Shown piece by piece: positions 1 through 6,653 of a stretch of DNA of 12,871 bases. The position numbers were made by a program, and so were the translations under genes. Below the pieces are notes generated by a model. The model saw only the letters and a program-made list of their open reading frames with translations, was not told the origin of the DNA and ran no database searches. Source of the DNA: Pyrolobus sp964613695 (GTDB taxonomy: Archaea; Thermoproteota; Thermoprotei_A; Sulfolobales; Pyrodictiaceae); contig CAZTIR010000037.1 of NCBI GenBank assembly GCA_964613695.1, positions 1 through 12,871 on the forward strand. The letters run 5' to 3'. Positions within the stretch are counted from its first letter, which is position 1; the number at the start of each line of letters is the position of its first letter.

Positions 1-63
1 TTGAGGCCACGGTAACCACCCCGTCCTGCGCGGAGGCTGGGTGGGAGGAGGAGGGTGGTGTAG

Positions 64-137
64 CGGGCCGGCCGGGATTTGAACCCGGGACCTACGGGTT
101 AAGAGCCCGCCGCTCTGCCAGGCTGAGCTACCGGCCC
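64..137 (-). tRNA. tRNA-Lys (anticodon CTT)
   Basis: Read on the minus strand, this 74-nt segment folds as a complete cloverleaf. The acceptor stem GGGCCGG pairs with CCGGCCC. The D stem GCTC/GAGC encloses an AGCCTGGCAGA loop. The anticodon stem GCGGG/CCCGT carries the loop CTCTTAA, which gives anticodon CTT (lysine, AAG codons). The T arm is CCGGG-TTCAAAT-CCCGG. The discriminator base is G (position 64), no CCA end is encoded, and I see no intron. It is divergent from the acetyltransferase gene. A TATA-like element near 172-178 lies about 38 bp upstream of the mature 5' end and could serve it. Confidence 0.96.
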
Positions 138-171
138 ACGACCCGTGTATGAGCCTAGGGTCGGGGCAAGG

Positions 172-178
172 GTTTATG
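172..178. promoter_or_regulatory. TATA-like element between tRNA-Lys and the GNAT gene
   Basis: The sequence GGTTTATGATTTTT is the only A/T-rich stretch between the tRNA and the acetyltransferase. Read leftwards (ATCATAAACC) it lies about 38 bp from the tRNA 5' end. Read rightwards it predicts transcription starting near 200. It could serve one or both genes. This is inferred from spacing alone. Confidence 0.35.
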
Positions 179-243
179 ATTTTTGCTCTCCAGCCTCTAT
201 TGCTCCTGGCGCGTTTCTAGTCGAGAGAGTCTGGGGTCGCGAT

Positions 244-792
244 TTGGTAGAGGTGAGGGTTGTTGAAGCCGACTCGAGGCTTAGGAGGTTTGTTGTGAGG
301 CTAGCGCGTAGGCTCTTCGGCGAGGAGGCGTACTGGGTGGAGGCGGGTTTCCGCTGGGAACCCAGGTGGGTACGTACCCTCGTCCTGCTCGTCGACGATA
401 AGCCCGCGGGCTTCAACCAGGTCTACGTCTGGCCCTGTTGCGGTCTAATGCTTGGCGTGCACCACTATATTGGCGTCGAGCCTGGGCTCCAGGGGCGAGG
501 ATATGGCAAGGTGCTGCTGGCATCGGGTGAGGAGGTGCTCGTCGAGATGGGTGCGGAGGTTTTCGCTGCAACGCTCCGCGCTGGCAACGTTAGGAGTAGG
601 AGGATGCTCGAGTCGATGGGGTACCGGGTGTACTCGTGGGAGGAGCTTGAGAGGCTACTGGGCGACGAGGTTGTGGACGAGTTGGGCTACGCGACCGGAG
701 GATACACGGACGACCTTGTGGCGCTCAAGGATGCTTCAGAGCCTTGGCGTGATCCGATAGAGTTGCTTAGGAGGAGGGTTGTGAGATCCTAG
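244..792 (+). CDS. GNAT-family N-acetyltransferase
   Basis: This is a probable acetyl-CoA-dependent N-acetyltransferase; the acceptor substrate cannot be read from the sequence. The acetyl-CoA-binding motif A is visible as V-E-P-G-L-Q-G-R-G-Y-G-K, followed by the motif B pattern N-x-x-S-R-R-M-L-x-S-M-G-Y, both typical of the RimI-like GNAT fold. The open frame runs back to a GTG at 145, only 8 bp from the divergent tRNA. I place the start at TTG 244 because the protein then opens with the usual GNAT strand (VEVRVVEAD) and because the only TATA-like element, at about 172-178, predicts transcription starting near 200. GTG 253 is an alternative. The product is 182 residues. Its stop overlaps the stop of the facing antiporter gene within a single CTAG. 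Confidence 0.8.
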   Translation: MVEVRVVEADSRLRRFVVRLARRLFGEEAYWVEAGFRWEPRWVRTLVLLVDDKPAGFNQVYVWPCCGLMLGVHHYIGVEPGLQGRGYGKVLLASGEEVLVEMGAEVFAATLRAGNVRSRRMLESMGYRVYSWEELERLLGDEVVDELGYATGGYTDDLVALKDASEPWRDPIELLRRRVVRS

Positions 793-2315
793 GAGTGTTT
801 GGCACCATGTATCAGTAGCCTCACCACCCTCTTCGGGTTAAGCGTCCCCACTATCCTACCCTGCTCGTCGACAACGGCGACTATGGGCTCGTTCATCACA
901 TGCTCTCTTAGGAGCTCCGAGATGCGATCACTAGTCCTTAGTATAACAACGCCCTCCCTCATGACGTCGACGGCCCTCAACCTCTTCATCTCGCTGGGCG
1001 CCACGTAGATCAAGTCCGCCGCAGTGATGTAGCCCAGAGGCCTCCCCTCATCGTCTATAACCACCACGGCGCCGGAGTCGCTGACACCGAGTATCATAGA
1101 GACTGTTAACAGGTTGTCACTCGCCCGGACCACGTCATAGCCCAGCTTCAGCTCGCCTATGCGAAGGCGCCACGGTTCCGCCACGCGCGGCTTCACGCCC
1201 GTAAAGCCTCTGAGACCCACCGCCATCACCGCGGTCATTAACAGCATTGAGAGCACGCCGCCAGCGTAGAGGCTATCCGATAGCCTGTGCACGCTGCCCC
1301 CCTCGTAGAGTGTCAGTAGGAGTGCTGCGTCGACGCCGCCCTTCGCTAGGAGCCCTATGCCTAGCGGCATGAGGCCGGTGGCGGCTGCTACGAGGAGCTT
1401 GGGCGCGCTGGCGGCTATAGTGATTATCAGCGTCGTGTAGAGGTGGGTGAGGTTGATGCGTGGCGTCTTCAACCCGATGCCTGCGAAGAAGAGTGGTTCG
1501 AGGAAGCCGTAGGTGAATGCTCTAAGCCTCTCCATGTACGCGGGCCTCTCCTCGAGGTAGTTTGACGCGAAGAAGCCTAGAAGCAGGGCTGTAACGGCGG
1601 CGTTGAAGCCTATCAGCTCGGCTAGATAGCTAGCCGTGAAGACCAACGCGACTATTATAGCGAAGGGGGCTTCCCTTGACGACACGTAATCCTCGACCAG
1701 GTAGAGGAGGCGTGTTAGCAAACGCCTGCCAAACACGTAGATGGCTAGGAAGAAGAGTATAGTGACAACACCGCTCACTATAACGTTGCTCGAGAAGAGC
1801 GTGTTAAAGACAAGTATGCCGCCAACCTCGGCCAACAAACCTATCCTGGTCAACGCGAGACCCGCGGGTGTAGAAATCAAGCCGGTGTCTATCAGCGCGC
1901 GTGTGAGCGGCCCAAGGCTAACGATTGCCATCGTAACCCCGTAGGCGAGTGCAGTCCTCCAGGAGAGGAGCGGCTGCATATATCTGGCTATGAGAGCTAC
2001 ACTCAATGCTGTTAGGGCGAGCACCGATGCCGCTATTATGGCATCCCTCTTCTCGAACCCCCTCCTCATCCTGCTGAGCTCCTCTGCGCCCGCGAGGAAT
2101 AGGAGGAAGTCGACGCCAACCACGAGTAAGAGGCCCATCTCCTCGACATGCTTCTCGTCTATCAGGTTGAGGCCAGCTGGCCCTAGGATTAGGCCAGCTA
2201 GTATAGCGCCTATGAAGCCCGGTAGGCCCGCGCGCCCCACGATATCCTCTAGGAGCTTCGCCACCATTAACACTAGACCCGCGTACACCACGGTAAGCGC
2301 GATGTCGGATGCCAT
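789..2315 (-). CDS. CPA2-type cation/H+ antiporter with C-terminal CBS domains
   Basis: This is an integral membrane cation/proton exchanger of the CPA2 (Kef/NapA) type, probably exchanging Na+ or K+ for H+. About a dozen hydrophobic helices fill residues 1-370, including the family pattern G-L-P-x-F-x-G-x-I-L-A-G-L-I-L-G-P near the N-terminus. Residues about 395-505 form a cytoplasmic pair of CBS repeats (V-V-V-I-D-D-E-G-x-P-L-G-Y-I and I-V-A-V-V-D-E-Q-G-x-I-V-G), which usually bind adenine nucleotides and regulate transport. In the helix where CPA2 exchangers usually carry an acidic Asp pair, this protein has Ala162-Glu163. I chose ATG 2315 over the upstream GTG 2387 because a TATA box (TTTTAAA) lies 19-25 bp before it, as in leaderless crenarchaeal genes, and because the extra 24 residues look non-native. 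The product is 508 residues. Confidence 0.85.
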   Translation of the reverse strand: MASDIALTVVYAGLVLMVAKLLEDIVGRAGLPGFIGAILAGLILGPAGLNLIDEKHVEEMGLLLVVGVDFLLFLAGAEELSRMRRGFEKRDAIIAASVLALTALSVALIARYMQPLLSWRTALAYGVTMAIVSLGPLTRALIDTGLISTPAGLALTRIGLLAEVGGILVFNTLFSSNVIVSGVVTILFFLAIYVFGRRLLTRLLYLVEDYVSSREAPFAIIVALVFTASYLAELIGFNAAVTALLLGFFASNYLEERPAYMERLRAFTYGFLEPLFFAGIGLKTPRINLTHLYTTLIITIAASAPKLLVAAATGLMPLGIGLLAKGGVDAALLLTLYEGGSVHRLSDSLYAGGVLSMLLMTAVMAVGLRGFTGVKPRVAEPWRLRIGELKLGYDVVRASDNLLTVSMILGVSDSGAVVVIDDEGRPLGYITAADLIYVAPSEMKRLRAVDVMREGVVILRTSDRISELLREHVMNEPIVAVVDEQGRIVGTLNPKRVVRLLIHGAKHS

Positions 2316-2332
2316 GGCGCCCAAGCGCCTCG

Positions 2333-2341
2333 GTTTAAAAC
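2333..2341. promoter_or_regulatory. Near-palindromic TATA box between antiporter and CYTH genes
   Basis: GGTTTAAAAC is almost symmetric and is the only strong A/T-rich element between the two divergent genes. Leftwards it sits 19-25 bp before ATG 2315, the spacing of a leaderless transcript. Rightwards it predicts a start near 2362-2366, about 15 nt before ATG 2379. It may act in both directions. Confidence 0.55.
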
Positions 2342-2378
2342 GTAGCTCCCGCGCCCCCACAAGACTTAGGGCTCGTGG

Positions 2379-2921
2379 ATGGCTCACCGCGAGGTCGAGG
2401 CTAAGATAATTCTACCCTCCTGCCAGGCTCTTGAGGAGGTTGAGCAGAGGCTTAGGAGCCTAGGCGCGAGTATGGCCGAGGAGGTTGTCGAGGAGGATCT
2501 CTACTTCCAGCACCCGTGCCGCGACTTCGCGGTGACCGATGAGGCTCTTAGGCTGCGGCGGCGGAGCGATCGGGTCGAGCTCACCTACAAGGGGCCTAAG
2601 GAGGGTGGCGTGGTTAAAGCCAGGAAGGAGGTTAGCATAGTGGTTAACGATTACGACGCGGCTAGGGAGCTTCTCGAGAGCCTCGGCTTTAGGCCTGTCC
2701 TCGTGGTTAGGAAGGAGAGGAGGTACTACACGCTACCCTCCGATAACGTAGTGGTTACCCTCGATAGGGTCGATGAGCTAGGCTGCTTCGTGGAGGTTGA
2801 GGCGCTCGGAGGCGGCGAGGAGAGGGTGTTGGGGGTCGTGGAGAAGCTGGGGTTGAGCGGGTACCCGCGTACGAACTTATCATACCTGGAGATGCTTCTA
2901 GAGAAGAAGAGGGTTCATTAA
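2379..2921 (+). CDS. CYTH-domain (class IV adenylate cyclase / triphosphatase-like) protein
   Basis: This is a CYTH superfamily protein, a triphosphate-tunnel fold that binds organic or inorganic triphosphates with divalent metal ions. Members include CyaB adenylate cyclases and thiamine-triphosphatase or inorganic triphosphatase enzymes; the substrate here cannot be told. The signature E-x-E-x-K is present at residues 5-9 (EVEAK). The other tunnel positions are plausible: R58 and R60, K71 in L-T-Y-K-G-P, R82, the R-K-x-R-R-Y strand at 111-116, D129, and E139/E141. At 180 residues it is a typical stand-alone length. It starts at ATG 2379 and is the first gene of a cluster with prefoldin beta, 34 bp downstream. 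The antiporter lies divergently upstream. Confidence 0.87.
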   Translation: MAHREVEAKIILPSCQALEEVEQRLRSLGASMAEEVVEEDLYFQHPCRDFAVTDEALRLRRRSDRVELTYKGPKEGGVVKARKEVSIVVNDYDAARELLESLGFRPVLVVRKERRYYTLPSDNVVVTLDRVDELGCFVEVEALGGGEERVLGVVEKLGLSGYPRTNLSYLEMLLEKKRVH

Positions 2922-2955
2922 GTGAGGAGCGTGTCTGGAGAGGGGGTGGCATGCA

Positions 2956-3327
2956 TTGGCGCAGAGGCTCCCGCCCCAGCTCGAGGCCAAGCTGGTTGAA
3001 GCGCAGAAGCTCCAGGATGAGCTCAACAGGGTTGCGCAGGAGAGGGTTGCGCTTGAGAGCGAGAAGGCTGAGATAGAGCGAGTATTGAGGCTCCTCGATG
3101 AAGTGCAGGTCAACGAGGTATACCGGAGTGTGGGCGGGATACTGGTCAAGGTGCCTAAGGATAAGGTTGTTAACGAGCTTAAGGATAGGCTAGAGCTCCT
3201 CGAGATAAGGCTCGAGAAGCTTAGGAAACAGGAGAGCCAGTTGAAGCAGCGCCTGGAGAAGCTCATATCCGAGATTAGGGAGGAGCAGACGAGGCTCCAG
3301 CAGCTGGGCAAGAAGGGCGGAGGCTAA
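2956..3327 (+). CDS. pfdB: Prefoldin subunit beta
   Basis: This is the beta subunit of archaeal prefoldin, the alpha2-beta4 hexameric co-chaperone that holds unfolded proteins and passes them to the thermosome. The 123-residue protein has the expected layout. An N-terminal coiled-coil helix follows the family opening L-P-P-Q. A central beta hairpin (residues about 55-72, V-Y-R-S-V-G-G-I-L-V-K-V) assembles the barrel platform. A second, heptad-rich helix covers residues about 75-118. The start is TTG 2956, preceded by a GGGGTG Shine-Dalgarno about 7 nt upstream. An ATG at 2951 is out of frame. The gene sits between the CYTH and DUF3194-like genes in one direction with short gaps, which suggests an operon. 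Confidence 0.93.
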   Translation: MAQRLPPQLEAKLVEAQKLQDELNRVAQERVALESEKAEIERVLRLLDEVQVNEVYRSVGGILVKVPKDKVVNELKDRLELLEIRLEKLRKQESQLKQRLEKLISEIREEQTRLQQLGKKGGG

Positions 3328-3370
3328 AACACGTGAACCGCCTCCACTAACCTATGAGAGAGGGTTTTGA

Positions 3371-3748
3371 ATGCCGCGTGTTATCGAGGTCGGGTTGTCG
3401 GCCAGGCGGGTTAGCGAGGAGGAGTTGGCGGCGCTTCTCGAGGAGTTCGAGGAGCGTATACGCTCTCATCTACGACGCCGTCTACGGAGACGTATAGACG
3501 AGTTCGATATAGTCGTTTTAGGCCATTATCATGATGGTGTCCTAGACCTGACTGTGGATGTGAGGGTTGTGGGAAAGTCTATCGGCCCGCTCTCATACGA
3601 GGAGGTTATAGCAGAGGCTATCGAGGAGGCGGGGCAGTGGCTTGAGAGCCGGCTGCGCGAGCCTCGAGGCGTTGAGGGAGTCGGCGAGGAAGGTGTTGAG
3701 AGAGATACTCGACACAGAGACGCCGATAGTGGTGACGGCTCATCGTAA
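3371..3748 (+). CDS. DUF3194-like archaeal protein
   Basis: This is a small archaeal protein of unknown function. I assign it to DUF3194 from its size, its composition and its place directly after prefoldin beta, where I recall that family being found; no search was made. Visible features are an Arg-rich helix (residues 31-42) followed by two beta strands (D-I-V-V-L-G-H-Y-H and L-D-L-T-V-D-V-R-V-V) and an acidic helix ending near L-E-S-R-L, about residue 95. ATG 3371 is preceded by GAGAGGG about 7 nt upstream. The last 30 or so residues are Gly/Glu/Asp/Arg-rich and lie in another frame over the start of the next gene (107 bp overlap), so the conserved domain probably ends before them. Confidence 0.7.
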   Translation: MPRVIEVGLSARRVSEEELAALLEEFEERIRSHLRRRLRRRIDEFDIVVLGHYHDGVLDLTVDVRVVGKSIGPLSYEEVIAEAIEEAGQWLESRLREPRGVEGVGEEGVERDTRHRDADSGDGSS

Positions 3749-4691
3749 CGCTGACCCGGATGCTATCGGGTCGGCGATAGTCGTCAGGAATGCCATAAGG
3801 CGTTTGGATAGGGATGCTCGCCTCCTGCTCCCCGAGGGGATGAACCAGGCTTCCAAGCGTGTTGTTAGAGAGCTTCTCGGAGTTGAACCGGATAGCGTCG
3901 AGGACGAGGTGCCGGAGGAGTCGGGGCTCGCGATTATACTAGACTCGGCTAGCATCGAGCAGCTGGGCCACCTGGCCGATTTCGTCAAGAACGTGGATTA
4001 CATAGTGATAGACCATCACGAGAAGAATAATCTCGTGAGTGACGCTATAGCCTCGGTTTACGATCCGTGTGCACGTGCTACGGCGGAGCTTGTCTACATC
4101 TCTGTACAAGAGTGGGGCGTCGAGATCGAACCCGGTGAGGCTGCGGTCCTCCTGGCGGGGATAGTCTATGATACGAAGCACTTGCGCCAGTCGACGGCGC
4201 GCACGCTTAGGATAGCGGCGGATCTTATGGATCGTGGTGCGAGCCTGGAGAGGGTTTTGAAGGCTCTCCAGTCGCCTCCCATGGACTTCTCGGAGAGGGT
4301 CGCGAGGCTGAAGGCTGCGCAGAGGCTGCAAGTCTACCGTATCGAGGGGAGGCAGGTCCTCATAGGGGTGAGCCACGTGAAAGCATTCGAGGCTTCAGCG
4401 TCGAGAGCAATACTAGACCTTGGCGCCGATGCCGCCTTCATAGTCTCGGTTAAGGATGGGAGAGCCCGGGTTATAGGCAGGGCTTTGAAAAGCTTCATAG
4501 AGGCTACGGGTCTGGGTGTTGCCGACATCCTCGAGGAGGTTGGTGCCCGGATAGGGGGTAGTGGCGGCGGCCACCCGCAGGCTGCGGGGGCGTCGGGCAG
4601 AGCCACCCTCGAGGAGGCCATGAGCGTGTTGATTGAGGTGCTTAGGGAGAAGCTTGGGGAGAAAGGCTTGCGGCTAGTCCCGTTAGAGTAG
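3642..4691 (+). CDS. DHH/DHHA1 phosphoesterase, NrnA-like (oligoribonuclease / pAp phosphatase type)
   Basis: This is a predicted manganese-dependent DHH phosphoesterase of the NrnA-like branch, whose members degrade short oligonucleotides and/or dephosphorylate pAp. The catalytic motifs are complete: H34-R-N-A-D38-P-D40-A-I-G-S-A (motif I), D101-S-A-S (II), D124-H-H (III), and I-V-Y-D177-T (IV). The substrate-binding DHHA1 loop G-G-S-G-G-G-H-P-Q-A-A-G lies at residues 305-316. The product is 349 residues, typical of the group. The start TTG 3642 has a GAGGAGGCGGGG Shine-Dalgarno region upstream. Later starts such as TTG 3672 or GTG 3693 are possible, but even those stay inside the preceding reading frame. 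It is the last gene of the CYTH-prefoldin cluster and ends 9 bp from the facing DUF2153-like gene. Confidence 0.88.
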   Translation: MRAGCASLEALRESARKVLREILDTETPIVVTAHRNADPDAIGSAIVVRNAIRRLDRDARLLLPEGMNQASKRVVRELLGVEPDSVEDEVPEESGLAIILDSASIEQLGHLADFVKNVDYIVIDHHEKNNLVSDAIASVYDPCARATAELVYISVQEWGVEIEPGEAAVLLAGIVYDTKHLRQSTARTLRIAADLMDRGASLERVLKALQSPPMDFSERVARLKAAQRLQVYRIEGRQVLIGVSHVKAFEASASRAILDLGADAAFIVSVKDGRARVIGRALKSFIEATGLGVADILEEVGARIGGSGGGHPQAAGASGRATLEEAMSVLIEVLREKLGEKGLRLVPLE

Positions 4692-4700
4692 GGGCTATCC

Positions 4701-5120
4701 TTATACTGAGAGCGTCGGCGGCCTCCTCTGCTCCTCCTCTTCCTCGCTCCTCGCGGCTGCTGCCAGCGGGTTGAGCTTGCCCTCCCTTGCGAGCTTCTCG
4801 AGCAGCTGGCGCATCTCGCTAGTGTGCTTGATGTCGATCTCGAGCAGTTCTATGAGGACCTTGTACATCACCCTCCAGACCTCTACAAGCATGTCGCGCG
4901 TCACGTGGCTTATTATCACGGGGTCTTGTAGCCAGTGGTCGAAGGCCTTTATAGTCCTCATCATGTGCTGGAAGGCGGCCCTAGTCGCCAGTATTATTTG
5001 TAGCCTATCACCCTGCTCTATGTCGCTCTCCACACGCTGGAATGTCTCCATCACCTTCTTCTGCATCCTGACCCACTCGTCCAGGTTCCTAAGGAAGCCA
5101 TAGTCTATTACACGCTGCAT
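4701..5120 (-). CDS. DUF2153-like helical archaeal protein
   Basis: This is a soluble, almost entirely alpha-helical protein of about 139 residues, ending in a charged low-complexity tail (a run of Glu followed by Arg/Pro). I recognise it tentatively as the crenarchaeal family DUF2153, which has no known function. The family call is from memory. The centre, with D-R-L-Q-I-I-L-A-T-R-A-A-F-Q-H-M and several Met, Trp and His residues, suggests a helical bundle or oligomer. I chose ATG 5120 over GTG 5153 and ATG 5147 because GGTGGA lies just upstream and a TATA-like TTATGTT lies about 22-28 bp upstream. It is convergent with the DHH gene and divergent from the DIP operon, so it is transcribed alone. 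Confidence 0.7.
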   Translation of the reverse strand: MQRVIDYGFLRNLDEWVRMQKKVMETFQRVESDIEQGDRLQIILATRAAFQHMMRTIKAFDHWLQDPVIISHVTRDMLVEVWRVMYKVLIELLEIDIKHTSEMRQLLEKLAREGKLNPLAAAARSEEEEEQRRPPTLSV

Positions 5121-5228
5121 ACTTCCACCCGGACCTGTCCTCAACATAACCACTTGCTTGCAGAGCCCTTTAGCCCTATCTACCGAGCCTCGTGGAGTGC
5201 GACGCCCCGCGCCCGAGAGGTATACAAG

Positions 5229-5933
5229 GTGAGGCGCGTCTATGCAGCCGGGGGGCTGCGGGTCTTGAGGACTTATGGCAAGCCTACGGACGGTCCAGTC
5301 TCCAGGCTCATCAACAGGAGGGTGTCCACGCGTATAACGAGGCTTGTTGTGGCTCTCGGGGTCAGGGACCCGAACAAGGTTACGCTCGTCACTGGTTTGA
5401 TTGGCGTCCTTGCTGCTATGCCATACTTGCTGGTCGACCCCGTGTGGGCTGCCATAGCGGGTCTCCTGGTTGAGCTCGCCTCTATACTCGATGGCGTGGA
5501 TGGCGAGATAGCTAGGATGCTTGGGAGGAGGAGCCGGTTCGGCGCCTTCCTCGACGCGGTGACCGATAGGGTGGTCGATACCGTCTCGTACGGCCTCGCG
5601 GTTTACGCTACGGTAGAGGCCCTCGGATTGGACGCTGGTATCTCGGCGCTATTGGCGGTACTAGTGGTATCGGCGAACCTCATGGTTAGTTATATCCACG
5701 CGCGTGGCGAGGCCAGCATAGGCGCTAGCCTACAGTTGCTGGGCTCTATACGCCCCTGGGCTTCCAGAGACGTTAGGCTATTCCTGCTTGCGGTGGGCTC
5801 GCTCCTGGTGCCGCTTCTCGGCTGGGCATCCCTACTATACACGCTGTTGATAGTCTCCCTGCTCTCCTACGCGTACGTTGCCGCTAAGACTGTTGAGCTC
5901 TGGCTACTCTGGCGGCGGGGAGTAGTGGGATGA
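5229..5933 (+). CDS. CDP-inositol:inositol-1-phosphate transferase (DIPP synthase), stand-alone
   Basis: This is a membrane CDP-alcohol phosphotransferase, probably the DIPP synthase that joins CDP-inositol to inositol-1-phosphate to make phosphorylated di-myo-inositol phosphate, precursor of the solute DIP. The family motif D-G-x2-A-R-x8-G-x3-D-x3-D is perfect at residues 91-113, with D88, D91, D109 and D113 as metal ligands. Several hydrophobic helices follow. The segment K-P-T-D-G-P-V-S-R-L-I-N-R-R-V-S-T-R-I-T resembles the linker and opening of the DIPPS half in fused IPCT-DIPPS enzymes. I chose GTG 5229 because GAGAGGT precedes it by 7 nt. The frame also reaches back to TTG 5154, which has no ribosome site. 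A TATA-like CTTTAG lies at 5168-5173. The stop overlaps the next gene by ATGA. Other CDP-alcohol transferases remain possible. Confidence 0.8.
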   Translation: MRRVYAAGGLRVLRTYGKPTDGPVSRLINRRVSTRITRLVVALGVRDPNKVTLVTGLIGVLAAMPYLLVDPVWAAIAGLLVELASILDGVDGEIARMLGRRSRFGAFLDAVTDRVVDTVSYGLAVYATVEALGLDAGISALLAVLVVSANLMVSYIHARGEASIGASLQLLGSIRPWASRDVRLFLLAVGSLLVPLLGWASLLYTLLIVSLLSYAYVAAKTVELWLLWRRGVVG

Positions 5934-6652
5934 GACTGCTTATCGTGGCGGCTGGCTTCGGCACGAGGTTGCGGAAGGGTGCCAAGCACCTGGTGAGCGT
6001 CTGGGGGCGCCCGCTCATCTACTACCCGCTGAGCATAGCCGGGGCGTTTGCCAGCAAGGAGCCCCTGGTGGTTGTGCAGAGCGTGTACCTCGAGGAGACG
6101 CGTGCGAGGCTCCGCGAGAACGGCCTGGACGTGGAGCTTGTGCCCAGCTTCTGCCCCCACTGTGAGAACGGGTATAGCCTGCTCCTAGGCCTACAGCGTG
6201 TAAGCGAGCCCGTGCTTCTCAGCGTTGCAGACCACATCTATGAGCCCTGTCTAGTTGCGAGGCTCTTATCAGGGTGTCCGAGCGATGCTGGCGTTTGTGT
6301 CGCCGGCGATAAGGATCCTAAGCTCGTCGACATAGAGGAGGCTACCAAGGTGAAGATCAGTGACGGTAGGGTAAGGTTCTCGAAGAGCCTAGAGGACTAC
6401 GATTACGTCGACACCGGGGTTTTCATAGTACGTGATGTTAGGGGGCTAGTGGAGCGTTTCGAGGGCCGCAGAGACCTCACCATGAACATGTTGTGGAGCG
6501 AGTATTCTGCAAGCGGCGGCGTTATAACAGTGGTTGACGTGACGGGCTGTAGATGGGGAGACGTGGACACGGAGGGTGACCTGGCAAGCTTCGAGAGTGG
6601 TGGGAGGCGGGTCCTCCTGGAGGAGATACTCTTGGAGAGCGGGGGGTTATGA
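5930..6652 (+). CDS. Inositol-1-phosphate cytidylyltransferase (IPCT), stand-alone
   Basis: This is a nucleotidyltransferase predicted to make CDP-inositol from CTP and inositol-1-phosphate, the substrate for the preceding enzyme. The nucleotide-binding signature A-A-G-F-G-T-R-L-R-K-G-A-K-H-L opens the protein (residues 7-21). Features typical of IPCT rather than sugar nucleotidyltransferases are C-x2-C-E-N-G-Y-S-L-L at 75-85 and S-V-A-D-H-I-Y-E-P at 98-106. The C-terminal W-G-D-V-D-T-E-G-D-L at 209-218 supplies metal-binding Asp residues. At 240 residues it equals only the N-terminal half of fused IPCT-DIPPS enzymes. Its ATG 5930 overlaps the upstream stop (ATGA), and its own stop is 1 nt before the next GTG, so translation is likely coupled throughout. 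CTP as the nucleotide is inferred from family resemblance and context. Confidence 0.83.
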   Translation: MRLLIVAAGFGTRLRKGAKHLVSVWGRPLIYYPLSIAGAFASKEPLVVVQSVYLEETRARLRENGLDVELVPSFCPHCENGYSLLLGLQRVSEPVLLSVADHIYEPCLVARLLSGCPSDAGVCVAGDKDPKLVDIEEATKVKISDGRVRFSKSLEDYDYVDTGVFIVRDVRGLVERFEGRRDLTMNMLWSEYSASGGVITVVDVTGCRWGDVDTEGDLASFESGGRRVLLEEILLESGGL

Positions 6653-6653
6653 T

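Noticed and set aside
1..63. Open frame entering from the left edge
   Set aside because: Frames 1 and 2 hit stops at once. The open third frame runs into the tRNA and shows no protein-like pattern.
1990..2409. + strand open frame (139 codons) over the antiporter start
   Set aside because: It covers conserved transmembrane codons of the antiporter on the minus strand, is Arg/Ser/Pro-rich without domain features, and runs into the CYTH gene in another frame.
2898..3311. Ser/Leu-rich antisense frame over prefoldin beta
   Set aside because: Its low complexity (Ser-Leu-Ser runs) is the mirror of the Glu/Lys/Leu heptads of the prefoldin coiled coil.
5930..6652. Annotating the cytidylyltransferase as a glucose-1-phosphate nucleotidyltransferase
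   Set aside because: The E-N-G-Y-S and A-D-H-I-Y motifs and the coupled CDP-alcohol transferase with a DIPPS-like opening fit IPCT better than sugar nucleotidyltransferases.
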